Positions 26,630-35,414 of a stretch of 64,000 bases of DNA are shown here, piece after piece. Where the stretch lies: the NCBI GenBank assembly GCA_937922805.1, contig CALAJV010000003.1, positions 248,001-312,000 of the forward strand, in the 5' to 3' direction. The notes below the pieces were generated by a model. That model was given only the letters and a program-made list of their open reading frames with translations, was not told the origin of the DNA and ran no database searches. Both the position numbers and the translations under genes were made by a program. The stretch's first letter is position 1. Every line of letters begins with the position of its first letter. This DNA comes from an uncultured Acidimicrobiales bacterium (lineage in GTDB: Bacteria; Actinomycetota; Acidimicrobiia; Acidimicrobiales; SZUA-35).

Positions 26630-27358
26630 CTACGCCAGTCGGGTCTTCATTCGACTCAAGGCCTGATCTACTAGCCACGCGAAGAGCGGATCGCAGGCTT
26701 CAGATCGCAACAACTCTGGGTGCCACTGCACAGCGACCGCTGGCAAGCTGTCGTGTTCGATCGCCTCGACAGAACCGCCGTCGGCCCGAGCTACGACAGT
26801 GAGGCCGGAACCGACCCGGTCGACAGTCTGGTGATGTAACGAGTTAACGTCACGACTAGGTCCGTAGATACTTCCGAGAAGCGAGCCAGGCTCCATATCG
26901 ACCCGATGAGTTTCGGTGTCTACTGGCAATTCAAGTTTCGCGTGGGCTGGCACGTGTTGATTGAGCGTGCCGCCAAGGGCAACGTTCAATAGCTGCATTC
27001 CTCGACAAATACCGACTACGGGAACTTCGTTCTCTAACGTTTCGGCCATCAGCTGAAACTCGAACCGATCTCGCTCTTGTTCCGACGGTTCGACGTCGCT
27101 GGATCGCTCGGCGCCGTAGCGTGATGGTTCGATGTCGGCGCCACCGCTAAATAGCACTCCGTCCAGGTGTTCGATTAGAGCGGTTGCCTCTACGTCGAGA
27201 GGTACGTGGACTGGCACACCGCCGGCAGCGATGACCGCACGGCCATAGGCAGCGTAGTAGATGTCGACGTCAGCCTCAGCCAAAACCGGGAGACTGTCGC
27301 TAATTCTGGCGCTCAAAACTCGGCGCCCGGTCAAGCCAATTAGAGGTCGATTTTGCAC
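26630..27358 (-). CDS. Class I glutamine amidotransferase-like hydrolase (peptidase C26, PuuD-like)
   Basis: Gamma-glutamyl-gamma-aminobutyrate hydrolase-like enzyme that cleaves a gamma-glutamyl amide. The fold is complete: RPLIGLTG at the N-terminus, DGVLFSGGADIEPSRYG, the nucleophile cysteine in VVGICRGMQLLNVALGG, NSLHHQTVDRVG, and the catalytic His-x-Glu in VQWHPE. A GTG at 27358 is preferred because the domain starts two residues later. A GTG at 27430 would add 24 residues that look non-homologous; neither has a good ribosome-binding site. A role in polyamine or gamma-glutamyl metabolism is family knowledge only; no puu genes are near. Confidence 0.86.
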   Translation of the reverse strand: MQNRPLIGLTGRRVLSARISDSLPVLAEADVDIYYAAYGRAVIAAGGVPVHVPLDVEATALIEHLDGVLFSGGADIEPSRYGAERSSDVEPSEQERDRFEFQLMAETLENEVPVVGICRGMQLLNVALGGTLNQHVPAHAKLELPVDTETHRVDMEPGSLLGSIYGPSRDVNSLHHQTVDRVGSGLTVVARADGGSVEAIEHDSLPAVAVQWHPELLRSEACDPLFAWLVDQALSRMKTRLA

Positions 27359-27561
27359 CCGGCCAATGTACTGCCCCACAATGATCGACAAGCGAAATAA
27401 ATCGGGATAATTCGACTCTTTACTATTCACCCTCTAGTTGTGAGGCATTTGCCGAGCCGTTATGCCAACAGTCACAGCACCGCTCGTGGGTGCCAAAATG
27501 ACGGTTCCTAGCTTTTCAACCGCACTATTGACTAACGACGGCGAGTAGCCGCTCCCCCGCC

Positions 27562-28224
27562 CTAGAGCGCTACCGCTGCCACCATGGAGATTCTGGAGGT
27601 TTCGCCGCCGTTGAGAGCGGTGTGGTAGGCCCGAGTGTCAGTGAAGTAGACCGAGCCGTCAGCGGGGAGATGCGTGGCGTGGTTGTTCACGATGAACAAC
27701 GATCCGGGATTCGCAATAATGGGGATATGCAGCCGAGGCTCTGGATCGCGGTGCCAAGAATTGCAGTTGAAACTGTCCTTGCCCAGGAGGCGGACCCGGC
27801 CTATCGGAGCGAACGACCGTAACAGGTCGACAACCTCTTCGATGTAGGTACCGGCAAACGTTGGCACGATCTCGGAGTACAACGACTCGTCGACTAGTTC
27901 GTCTCGGGCCTCCTCAGGTGAGCCCGCATGGGGGCGAAGCCAGTACCGCCCCGAAAGATCCTTGTTGTCGAACGTGGTCGAACCCGGCCGCCGAGTCACG
28001 TTAACCGTATGAAATCCATCGCCTCGATCATGATGAGCCTCAAAACAGCTCACCGCCTCTTTACTGAGGCGATCTAGATCAACGCTGGCGTCGATGCGGC
28101 GAATGTGCTCGCTGGACTGAAAATCAGCTACCCCGTGCCATGTGGGAGGGTTGCCCAGCAGCTCAGATAAGCGTTCACTATTGATTGGCCCGTACTTTGC
28201 GAAGGAACCGTCGTCGGCAACCAT
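27562..28224 (-). CDS. Aspartyl/asparaginyl beta-hydroxylase-like 2-oxoglutarate oxygenase
   Basis: Predicted Fe(II)/2-oxoglutarate-dependent oxygenase of the Asp/Asn hydroxylase type. The C-terminal cupin-like part has the facial triad HxD in SWHRDPEPRLHIPII, the distal histidine in RAYHTALNGG, and a following arginine (SRISMV) placed to bind the 2-oxoglutarate carboxylate. The N-terminal 130 residues have no motif I can name. The ATG at 28224 is 20 bases downstream of the stop of the RlmI-like gene; a GTG at 28266 would overlap that gene. Coupling to an rRNA methyltransferase suggests a ribosome or translation target, but this is inference only. Confidence 0.72.
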   Translation of the reverse strand: MVADDGSFAKYGPINSERLSELLGNPPTWHGVADFQSSEHIRRIDASVDLDRLSKEAVSCFEAHHDRGDGFHTVNVTRRPGSTTFDNKDLSGRYWLRPHAGSPEEARDELVDESLYSEIVPTFAGTYIEEVVDLLRSFAPIGRVRLLGKDSFNCNSWHRDPEPRLHIPIIANPGSLFIVNNHATHLPADGSVYFTDTRAYHTALNGGETSRISMVAAVAL

Positions 28225-28244
28225 CCGTCGAGTATAGGGCAGTA

Positions 28245-29510
28245 TCAAATACCGTCCGGTTGCCACGTTCCGAAGCGAACCAAGACTGCTTTAAGGTAGG
28301 CGCCCTCGCTGAAGGTAACCGGGTGATCATCGGCGTGACCGAACCGGTCGACTACGTGAAAGGGGCGACCACTCCTTTTGGCCGCGCCAAGTACTGCTTG
28401 TTCGAAGTCTTCCGACGTTACCCGGCTTGAGCAAGACGCCTGAAACAAAGCACCGTTAGCCGTAACCAACTGAATCCCGCTCGCAGCTAGTCGTTGATAC
28501 GAATGCACAGCCCCAGCCACACTCGACTGCCTTTGGGCGAAAGATGGCGGATCGACAACAACAATGTCGAAGTTCCGGTTGCGGCTTATCATCTCGGCCA
28601 ACACGTGGTTGGCATCGCCAGCAATGGTAGAAACATCGCAGTTCGCTACGGCCGAAACCTGATTGTTGAGGTCGAAATTTCTCTTGGCTCCGTCTAGAGC
28701 ATGTTCGCTTTGATCGACGCAGGTCACGGCTTTGGCGCCACCAGCTGCCGCATGCAAGGCGAATCCGCCGGTGCATGAAAACACATCGAGCACGCTTGAT
28801 TCCGCTGAGATTCGACCAATCTGAGCCCGATTCTCTCTCTGGTCCAAGAAATGACCAGTCTTTTGTCCGTTCACAACATCGACCTCGAATACAAGCCCAT
28901 GCTCTCGAAACGTCGTCGGCCCTGACACGACAGCGCCCATAATGGTCTGTCCGTCTACCAACCCAAAGGTTTGACCACTCTCAACCAATCGACTTAGCCG
29001 TAGAACTACCGACGATGGCTTGTACGTCTCGTCAATCGCTGCCAGGACTTCGCGCACGTGAGGAATCCATGCTGCGGAATATAGTTTCAGTACGTAGATC
29101 GAGTCATACCGGTCGAGAATGAGACCTGGCATCTGATCGTTCTCGCCGTTGATACACCGGTATCCCGTGGTTTCGACCGAGCTCGCAAGAGCCGAGCGAC
29201 GTTCGGCCGCGGTCTCAACCCGGCGTTTCCAAAATGACAAATCAACTCGAGCTGGTTTGCCGGCGTGCAAAATCTTGATCCGAATCGGTGAATCAGGATC
29301 GAAGAGACCGATTCCCAAGAAGGAACGGTCTTTGTTGAACACAACTGCTAAGTCGCCTACGTCACCGACATGGCTTAGCTTCGTTATCGACTGATCGTAA
29401 ACCCAAGGGTGTCCGCTACGGATGTGTCGAACTGCGTCTGGAGTTACCCGAACAGCGATCCGTTTTTCATTGGCGATGGGAACCGAAGGTTCAAGATGCA
29501 GCTGCGTCAC
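28245..29510 (-). CDS. RlmI-like 23S rRNA m5C methyltransferase (PUA-RFM)
   Basis: SAM-dependent methyltransferase related to RlmI (YccW), which methylates C1962 in 23S rRNA. A PUA-like N-terminal domain (VRHIRSGHPWVYDQSI) is followed by a Rossmann methyltransferase domain: GQKTGHFLDQRENR, VLDVFSCTGGFALHAAAGGAKAVTCVDQSEHAL and FDIVVVDPPSFAQRQSSV. A catalytic-loop ASCSSRVTSEDF corresponds to the SCSxHL motif of the family, with Arg in place of the usual His. The start is GTG at 29510. It follows the GH5 gene by 41 bases and precedes the oxygenase gene, so all three may share a transcript. Confidence 0.88.
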   Translation of the reverse strand: MTQLHLEPSVPIANEKRIAVRVTPDAVRHIRSGHPWVYDQSITKLSHVGDVGDLAVVFNKDRSFLGIGLFDPDSPIRIKILHAGKPARVDLSFWKRRVETAAERRSALASSVETTGYRCINGENDQMPGLILDRYDSIYVLKLYSAAWIPHVREVLAAIDETYKPSSVVLRLSRLVESGQTFGLVDGQTIMGAVVSGPTTFREHGLVFEVDVVNGQKTGHFLDQRENRAQIGRISAESSVLDVFSCTGGFALHAAAGGAKAVTCVDQSEHALDGAKRNFDLNNQVSAVANCDVSTIAGDANHVLAEMISRNRNFDIVVVDPPSFAQRQSSVAGAVHSYQRLAASGIQLVTANGALFQASCSSRVTSEDFEQAVLGAAKRSGRPFHVVDRFGHADDHPVTFSEGAYLKAVLVRFGTWQPDGI

Positions 29511-29551
29511 CGTTCCATTGTGCCGCCAGAAACTTCAAACGGTTCCGACTG

Positions 29552-30817
29552 TTACTCTTCGTCTTCTTCCGACTCTTCGGCTGCTGCCTCAAGACCGGCA
29601 CAACCTCCGGTTGGCACCGGCCCGTCGTATTCGTCAACCTCGTGATTGGTTTGGCTGAACTCCCAGAATACCTCGCCGGCCTCAGTCAGATTTCCTGAGT
29701 TGTCAGCGGTCCAAAATCCGGAACCGTCGTTCTTCAACCGGAAGAAGGACTCGTCTGCGGTGTCGCCAATTGCATGCCACCACATCAGACCAACACCAGT
29801 TTCTGGTGCGACCTCAACCATAATTTCGAACGCTTCCTTGCGGGATTCGTTTATCTCATTTTGGGCTTCCGCCCCTGGATCGATGTAGCCGACTTCGCTG
29901 GCGATAATAGTCACGTCTTGCTCTTGCACTGATTCGATCAGCGACTTGTAGTCCCGAGCGGTGAACTCTTGTTCACCTAACGAGCCATAGGCATGCCACC
30001 CAAAGATCACGTTGCATGCGGTGGTAAACGATTCGGGCAGCGGATTGTCCTCGAACAGGTTTAGACCCTGGCCGTACAGCGGCAAGTCGACAACGATGAT
30101 GTTGTCAGATTGGGCTCGGTAGCGGTCGATATAGAAATCGTGAAGCGATTTCCAATTCGTCAGGTCGTCTGACTCAAATGGCTCATTGAAAAAGTTGAAC
30201 CAAACATATGGGTTGTCTTTGTATTCAGCGACAACCAGGTCCCAAAATTCGCCGACTCGTTTTTCTACTTCGCTATCCAGCAGGACATCGGATCCAGTTC
30301 CGTCGTGGCACTCGATAATCACGACGATGCGGGCGGCAGTTAGTCGTTTGACGGTGTCTTCGATTCCCGCCACTACCTGTTGAGTTGTCGGACCACCGTT
30401 ATCGCTAAAGCAGCTCAGATTGGCCCGGACTACGTTCCAGTTCCAGGCCTCAACGCTGGAGATATGGTCGTTAACTCCGCCGTTGCCCCCTTCGAACACG
30501 TAGGAGTACTCGGTGGTGCTGATAGCGACATTTGCTCCGACTGGATAGAACACGTCACCGTTGGGGTCGAGAATCTGTGTACCGACCACGTGGAACGGAT
30601 CGGGCGGGGGCAAGTCAAGAGTGGTGGTTGTTTCAACAATAGTTGAGGTGGTTTGGACGCTCGACGGCGCCAACGTCGTCACCGATGAGACTGATGAGTC
30701 TCCGCAGGATGCGGCAACGAGGCAAATCGCAAGCAAAGAAAACCAGATGGGCGTTCGATTCCGAGAACAAGTTTGCCGATTTGTACTACTGCGTGTTGCC
30801 ATACCGGTATAGACCAT
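29552..30817 (-). CDS. GH5-like cellulase-family lipoprotein
   Basis: Secreted, lipid-anchored glycoside hydrolase. The signal peptide ends in LVAASC (Cys38 from the ATG at 30817; an ATG five codons later is also possible). A Thr/Ser-rich spacer leads to a TIM barrel with the clan A catalytic pair: FNFFNEPFE (acid/base Glu212) and IIASEVGY (nucleophile Glu308). IFGWHAYGSLGE and GLMWWHAIGD are also typical of GH5. Substrate could be cellulose, mannan or xylan. The C-terminus is a highly acidic tail (EESEEDEE). Its own promoter probably lies in the 358-bp divergent gap upstream. Confidence 0.88.
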   Translation of the reverse strand: MVYTGMATRSSTNRQTCSRNRTPIWFSLLAICLVAASCGDSSVSSVTTLAPSSVQTTSTIVETTTTLDLPPPDPFHVVGTQILDPNGDVFYPVGANVAISTTEYSYVFEGGNGGVNDHISSVEAWNWNVVRANLSCFSDNGGPTTQQVVAGIEDTVKRLTAARIVVIIECHDGTGSDVLLDSEVEKRVGEFWDLVVAEYKDNPYVWFNFFNEPFESDDLTNWKSLHDFYIDRYRAQSDNIIVVDLPLYGQGLNLFEDNPLPESFTTACNVIFGWHAYGSLGEQEFTARDYKSLIESVQEQDVTIIASEVGYIDPGAEAQNEINESRKEAFEIMVEVAPETGVGLMWWHAIGDTADESFFRLKNDGSGFWTADNSGNLTEAGEVFWEFSQTNHEVDEYDGPVPTGGCAGLEAAAEESEEDEE

Positions 30818-31175
30818 AGCTCGATAAGCGCACGGGCAGCAGTCGTTGAGAATACTTCACCAACTTTAAATCGGCGGTAGAGCTACGCCCTCCGATGACT
30901 GCGGTCCCAAATGAGGTTTTCAGCTACTAGCGAAGCGTCCGGCCACTCGACCCGACGTAAACGGACCGGAAGCTCCACAAGAGCTCTCCACCGGCTAAAT
31001 GGGACTAAGAGTGCTCTGCCAAGCATGCACTAATCCTGGTGCCGGTTGATACTACAATTTGGTAATGCGGTCGGCGGACAGGCGATACCTCCCGTCCCTG
31101 CAGCGAAGACACCTCAAGAGACAGAAAAAATCACGACACTAGTCGTACTCACTTACTCACGAGAACTTTTCCAAA
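30818..31175. other. Divergent intergenic region, 358 bp
   Basis: Gap between the divergent GH5 and four-repeat surface protein genes. I see no open frame with codon character, no tRNA and no strong hairpin; short GAGCTC-type palindromic words occur around 30980. It should contain two promoters, but no convincing -35/-10 pair could be assigned. Confidence 0.5.
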
Positions 31176-32693
31176 ATGCGCAGAGATCTTCAAGACTTTC
31201 TAGATGAACCACCTTTCGGTCTAATCATTGCCGGAGCCTTAGGGCTAATTGTCACTGTCTTTGCCTTCGTAGGGTTTCGCAACCTTCGGTCTGACGATCA
31301 AGTGGACACTTCGGCCCAAACAACCACCTCTGTTGCCGAGTCAACACTGGTCGCTCCAGCTGCTCCCACCGCGCTAATTTTCACTCCGTCCTCCAGCGAG
31401 GGTGTGACGTGTAACGGGCTCAAGCAAACGGCTGGCGTTGTTAGTGGCGCTGACCCGGGCGAGTCTCTACTTTTCAATGGAGCACCAGCAACAGACCTAG
31501 CGCCCGGCGTGGCCGACGCAACCGGTTCATATCCGGTCGAATGGAGCTGCGCAGCTGATCAGGTCGGGACCACGTGGAGAATTCAGGCAGTAGGCCAGAA
31601 ATCTGGAGGCCGTGTCGATATGGTCTTCACCGGATCGTCAGAATCATCCGGTTCGGGCTTCCGTTCTACATCGGTAACCGATCCGTTCCCGTGCGACGGT
31701 GAGGTTCACCCGGTTGCGGTCCTAGTCGGAGCTGAGGGTGGGGAAGAAATTACATTCAGCTCCCCACAGTCCTCGTCGATTCGCCCGGGAACTGCCGATG
31801 CGAACGGCCAATTACAGATGAACTGGAGCTGTAATCCAAGTCAAGCCAACACTACTTGGAACGTCACAGCAACCGGTTCTAACTCTAATCAAATAGCGGA
31901 GATCATTTTCTCGGGCTCGGCAGTCGCTGGAACGGAAAAACCAACTACCACCACATCAACGGCCAAACAAACAACTAGCGAAGCCACGACGGCAGCTACT
32001 ACTGCTTCGACAACATCGGTAGCTTCAACCTCGGCGACGGCAAGCCCTGCTGAGCTCATTGTTCAAGTAAGCGAAGATCCATTCGGATGTGATGGAACCT
32101 CGCGCCAATTCGCCACTATAAAGAACTTCGCCCCACTCGAGGTTGTCACGTTTGCAGTCTCGCCTGCTAACGATCCGCTTCGCCAAGGTAAGGCCGACGA
32201 CGACGGTCAACTGCTAGTCCGCTGGAAGTGCGATGCAGCCGATGCCGGGACTGAATGGAACCTCACCGCAACAGGAGCAACCTCAGCCAAGACCGTCTCT
32301 TTCTCTTTTGCTGGAAAAGCAGCCGGTTCGACCTCGGGAGGAACCGGATCCGGTGGCGACGCTGGCAGTGATTCCGGGGGCGATTCGGGGAGCGACCCGG
32401 ACCCATCGACTCAACTCTCGGTGGCCGTAATTGAGAATCCGTTTATTTGCGACGGCGACGCTAGACCGGTCGCAACGCTGTCGAATCTTGGGTCGCAAGA
32501 GGTGGTCACTTTTTCGTCTTCCGACGGTACGAGCTACCGAAACGGTCGAGCTACTACCAGCGGCGATCTAACGGTTCGATGGCAGTGCGACGAGGGCGAA
32601 TCGAAGACTTGGAACTTAACCGCTACTGGTCAAACAACTGGGAGAACAGTCGACTTCTCGATTCTCGGGAGCTCAGCAGCTAGTGACGGGTAG
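31176..32693 (+). CDS. Membrane-anchored surface protein with four two-cysteine repeats
   Basis: A 505-aa protein with a short cytoplasmic N-terminus, one membrane helix (about residues 14-34) and four extracellular repeats. Each repeat has two cysteines 46-47 residues apart: C79/C125, C173/C219, C305/C352 and C425/C471. The consensus is DPFxCDG ... G.A...G.L.V.W.C......TWN(V/L)TATG, followed by a closing beta strand ending in F(S/T)G or ILG. Thr/Ser/Ala-rich and Gly/Ser/Asp-rich linkers separate units 2-3 and 3-4. The layout suggests disulfide-stapled beta-sandwich (Ig-like) domains. I do not recognise the domain. A role in adhesion or glycan binding is possible given the adjacent secreted hydrolases. 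Confidence 0.8.
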   Translation: MRRDLQDFLDEPPFGLIIAGALGLIVTVFAFVGFRNLRSDDQVDTSAQTTTSVAESTLVAPAAPTALIFTPSSSEGVTCNGLKQTAGVVSGADPGESLLFNGAPATDLAPGVADATGSYPVEWSCAADQVGTTWRIQAVGQKSGGRVDMVFTGSSESSGSGFRSTSVTDPFPCDGEVHPVAVLVGAEGGEEITFSSPQSSSIRPGTADANGQLQMNWSCNPSQANTTWNVTATGSNSNQIAEIIFSGSAVAGTEKPTTTTSTAKQTTSEATTAATTASTTSVASTSATASPAELIVQVSEDPFGCDGTSRQFATIKNFAPLEVVTFAVSPANDPLRQGKADDDGQLLVRWKCDAADAGTEWNLTATGATSAKTVSFSFAGKAAGSTSGGTGSGGDAGSDSGGDSGSDPDPSTQLSVAVIENPFICDGDARPVATLSNLGSQEVVTFSSSDGTSYRNGRATTSGDLTVRWQCDEGESKTWNLTATGQTTGRTVDFSILGSSAASDG

Positions 32694-32737
32694 TCGACTC
32701 ATACCAGTGTCAAAGAACCAGATCCTTAACCCCGGGC

Positions 32738-33703
32738 CTACAACTCAAGTATGACTTTGCCGAACGTGTCGTTGCCCGCGATAAGCGTGTGAGCTCGGTC
32801 CGCTTCAGCCAACGGAATGACTTCGTCGATAATCGGTTTGATGTCGCCCGACGAAATCAGCGGCCAAACTCGGTCATGAAGTTCATCGAGAATCGCAGTC
32901 TTTGCTTCAACGGAGCGAGCCCGCAGGGTTGAACCGATCACTCGCAACCGCTTCATCATCATCTGCGCCAGAGGTATTTCTGCCGATGCGCCACTCATCA
33001 AACCGATCACGACAAGGCGGCCGTCTAAACCCAAACTTTTGAGGTTGTCGGTCAAGTACGCTGCTCCCACCGGGTCGAGAATGACATCGAATCCTTGGTC
33101 CGCCGTCCATTCGCTCACGCGATCGACAAACTGCTCTTGATGCCGGTTTGACCCTCCGAGCGCTCCTAGTTGAATACACCGCTCAATTTTCTCGGTGCTG
33201 CCAGCAGTAACAAAAACTGGGTTGCCGAACGCTTTCGAAAGCTGGATTCCAGCCGTTCCCACTCCGCTGGCCCCAGCGTGAAGCAAGATCGTCTCGCCTG
33301 GCGTTGCCTTGGCTTCCATGAACAAGTTCAGATATGCGGTGGCAAAAACTTCCGGCAACGCGGCTGCTTCGACGAACGACAGGCCGTTGGGAATTGGAAG
33401 AACTTGCCCAGCGGGCACCACCACATGTTCTGCGTATCCGCCCCCCGCCAACAAGGCACACACCTCGTCACCGGTTGCGAAAGAAGTGACCTCATCGCCA
33501 ACCTCTTCAACTACTCCTGCGCACTCAAGACCGAGCACGGGGCTGGCTCCTGGCGGCGGCGGGTAAGCACCGGCTCTTTGAGCAAGATCGGCTCGATTAA
33601 CTGCAGTGGCTCGATTCGATATCTTTACGTCTCCTGGCCCGAGTACTGGAGCCTCGACGTCGCCCCAAATGAGCCGCTCGCCATCTACCTGAATTGCTTT
33701 CAT
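32738..33703 (-). CDS. NADPH:quinone oxidoreductase-like MDR protein (PIG3 family)
   Basis: Zinc-independent medium-chain reductase of 321 aa. MKAIQVDGERLIWGDVEAPVLGPGDVKI, NRADLAQRAGAYPPPPGASPVLGLECAGVV and ILLHAGASGVGTAGIQLSKAFG give the family, closest to TP53I3/PIG3-type quinone reductases. The nucleotide-binding AGSTEKIERC indicates NADPH. No zinc ligands are seen. The usual Asn-Tyr after LGA is replaced by LGGSNRHQEQF, a small divergence. It converges with the surface protein gene and is divergent from the aldehyde dehydrogenase operon. Confidence 0.9.
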   Translation of the reverse strand: MKAIQVDGERLIWGDVEAPVLGPGDVKISNRATAVNRADLAQRAGAYPPPPGASPVLGLECAGVVEEVGDEVTSFATGDEVCALLAGGGYAEHVVVPAGQVLPIPNGLSFVEAAALPEVFATAYLNLFMEAKATPGETILLHAGASGVGTAGIQLSKAFGNPVFVTAGSTEKIERCIQLGALGGSNRHQEQFVDRVSEWTADQGFDVILDPVGAAYLTDNLKSLGLDGRLVVIGLMSGASAEIPLAQMMMKRLRVIGSTLRARSVEAKTAILDELHDRVWPLISSGDIKPIIDEVIPLAEADRAHTLIAGNDTFGKVILEL

Positions 33704-34002
33704 TCGACTCCTTGAGACTTAAAACGTCAACGGTGCAGACGCGAACTTAGTTACCTAGCCGGGCTGGTTCAACTCTTGCTCCAGTCATCGACCACCCAAA
33801 TACTATTCTGACGGCAGCATTTTGCTAGCAGTACTGAACGTTTGAATTTGGCTGTCACAATTCGCAGATCTGAGGCGGAGTTTATCTTGAAGCTCCGTTC
33901 ACATACGATGGGTCGCAAGCAAGCGACATTTCTAACGTCAACCCTCCCAGTACTGACGCGCTGGCAACACACTCGAGCAACGACAGGCAAGGGGAACGTT
34001 CC
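33704..34002. other. Divergent intergenic region, 299 bp
   Basis: Gap between the quinone reductase gene and the aldehyde dehydrogenase operon. It should contain both promoters. No gene, tRNA or strong palindrome was recognised. An AAGGGGA ribosome-binding site at about 33988-33994 belongs to the operon's first gene. Confidence 0.5.
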
Positions 34003-35412
34003 GTGGCCAACCAAGAGACAGCCGATCTGACCCAGACCGTAGCCGACGTTGTTGATCGAGCTCGTAAAGCAATGGCGGAGGTTGCCGAATACTCCCAGGA
34101 ACAAATCGATATGGCAGTCCGAGCCGTCGCTTGGTCGATCTACTCCCCCACCAATGCGGCCGAGTTAGCGAAGCTTGCCGTCCATGACACCGGCATGGGT
34201 AACGTCGAAGACAAGATCATCAAGAACACCCGCAAAACGTTTGGCACCCTACGCGACTTGCTGCGGGCTCGATCGGTAGGCATGATCGATCACGACCCTG
34301 CCACTGGGATCACGCGCTACGGCAAGCCAGTCGGCGTCGTAGCCGCCGTTACTCCCAGCACCAACCCGGCCGCTACTCCAATCAATAAGGCGATGATGGC
34401 TATCAAGGGCGGCAACGCCGTTGTCCTTGCACCGTCGCCGTCTGGCTATTCCACTACCGCCCGAACTGCAGAATTAGCAAGAAGCGCCTTAGCAAAGATA
34501 GGAGCTCCAATCGATCTGATCCAAGTCCTGCCTGCTCCGGTCACTCGTGAAATGACGAGCGAGCTAATGACTCAGGCTGATCTGGTAGTGGTAACCGGAT
34601 CTCAGAACAACGTACGTCGGGCTTATCAGAGTGGCACGCCAGCCATTGGAGTCGGCGCCGGCAATGTTCCGGTGATTATCGACAGTTCAGCCGACCTGCA
34701 GGACGCTGCTTCCATGATTGCCCGGTCCAAGACCTTCGATAATGCCACGTCTTGCTCGTCTGAGAACTCGCTAGTAATACTTGATGACGTCTATGAACAA
34801 GCCATCACGGCTCTCGAAGCTAACGGGGCCTACCGGGCGACCGAGTCCGAATCAGACCGAATCCGCCTACGACTGTTTCCTGACGGAGCGTTGAACCGGT
34901 CAATCATCGCTCAAGACTTCGCGGTTCTGATCGACCATTTCGAGCTACAGGCCTCATCAACTGACCGTTATGTTCTGGTTGAAGAGCCCAGCCCGGGAGC
35001 TGATAGGCCGATGACTCGAGAGAAGCTCTCGTTGGTTTTAACGGTGTACCGGGCTGCCGACTTTGACGCTGCCACCAAAATCGTCGAAGAAGTCCTGGCA
35101 GTCCAAGGAATCGGGCATTCAATTGGAATCCACACCAACGAGCACCACCATGCCACCGAACTGGCTGAGAAACTTCCGGTCGTTCGGGTCCTGGTCAATC
35201 AAGCTCACACCTTTGGCAATGGGGGAAGCTTCGACAATGGAATGCCCTTCACTCTCTCGATGGGATGCGGAACCTGGGCCGGAAACTCAATTACCAAGAA
35301 CCTCAGCCTCGAAAATTTCATCAATATCACCCACCTCGTTACTACGATTGCTCCTGATGAGCCGACTGAAGAGGAACTGTTTGGTCCGTTGTGGGAAGCT
35401 CAGGACGACTAG
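34003..35412 (+). CDS. CoA-acylating aldehyde dehydrogenase (SauS/EutE-like)
   Basis: Interconverts an aldehyde and its acyl-CoA with NAD(P) and CoA. The 469-aa protein lacks the classic FTGS and GQ.C motifs of ordinary ALDH and instead has the acylating-type TPSTNPAATPINKAM, VTGSQNNVRRAY, GVGAGNVPVII and the cysteine in DNATSCSSENS (Cys251). GNGGSFDNGMPFTLSMGCGTWAGNS near the C-terminus is typical of sulfoacetaldehyde dehydrogenase and relatives. The start is GTG after AAGGGGA. It is followed two bases later by a SucC-like and then an overlapping SucD-like gene, so aldehyde and CoA-ester chemistry are linked. Sulfoacetaldehyde is my best guess; succinate semialdehyde or others remain possible. 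Confidence 0.85.
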   Translation: MANQETADLTQTVADVVDRARKAMAEVAEYSQEQIDMAVRAVAWSIYSPTNAAELAKLAVHDTGMGNVEDKIIKNTRKTFGTLRDLLRARSVGMIDHDPATGITRYGKPVGVVAAVTPSTNPAATPINKAMMAIKGGNAVVLAPSPSGYSTTARTAELARSALAKIGAPIDLIQVLPAPVTREMTSELMTQADLVVVTGSQNNVRRAYQSGTPAIGVGAGNVPVIIDSSADLQDAASMIARSKTFDNATSCSSENSLVILDDVYEQAITALEANGAYRATESESDRIRLRLFPDGALNRSIIAQDFAVLIDHFELQASSTDRYVLVEEPSPGADRPMTREKLSLVLTVYRAADFDAATKIVEEVLAVQGIGHSIGIHTNEHHHATELAEKLPVVRVLVNQAHTFGNGGSFDNGMPFTLSMGCGTWAGNSITKNLSLENFINITHLVTTIAPDEPTEEELFGPLWEAQDD

Positions 35413-35414
35413 AC

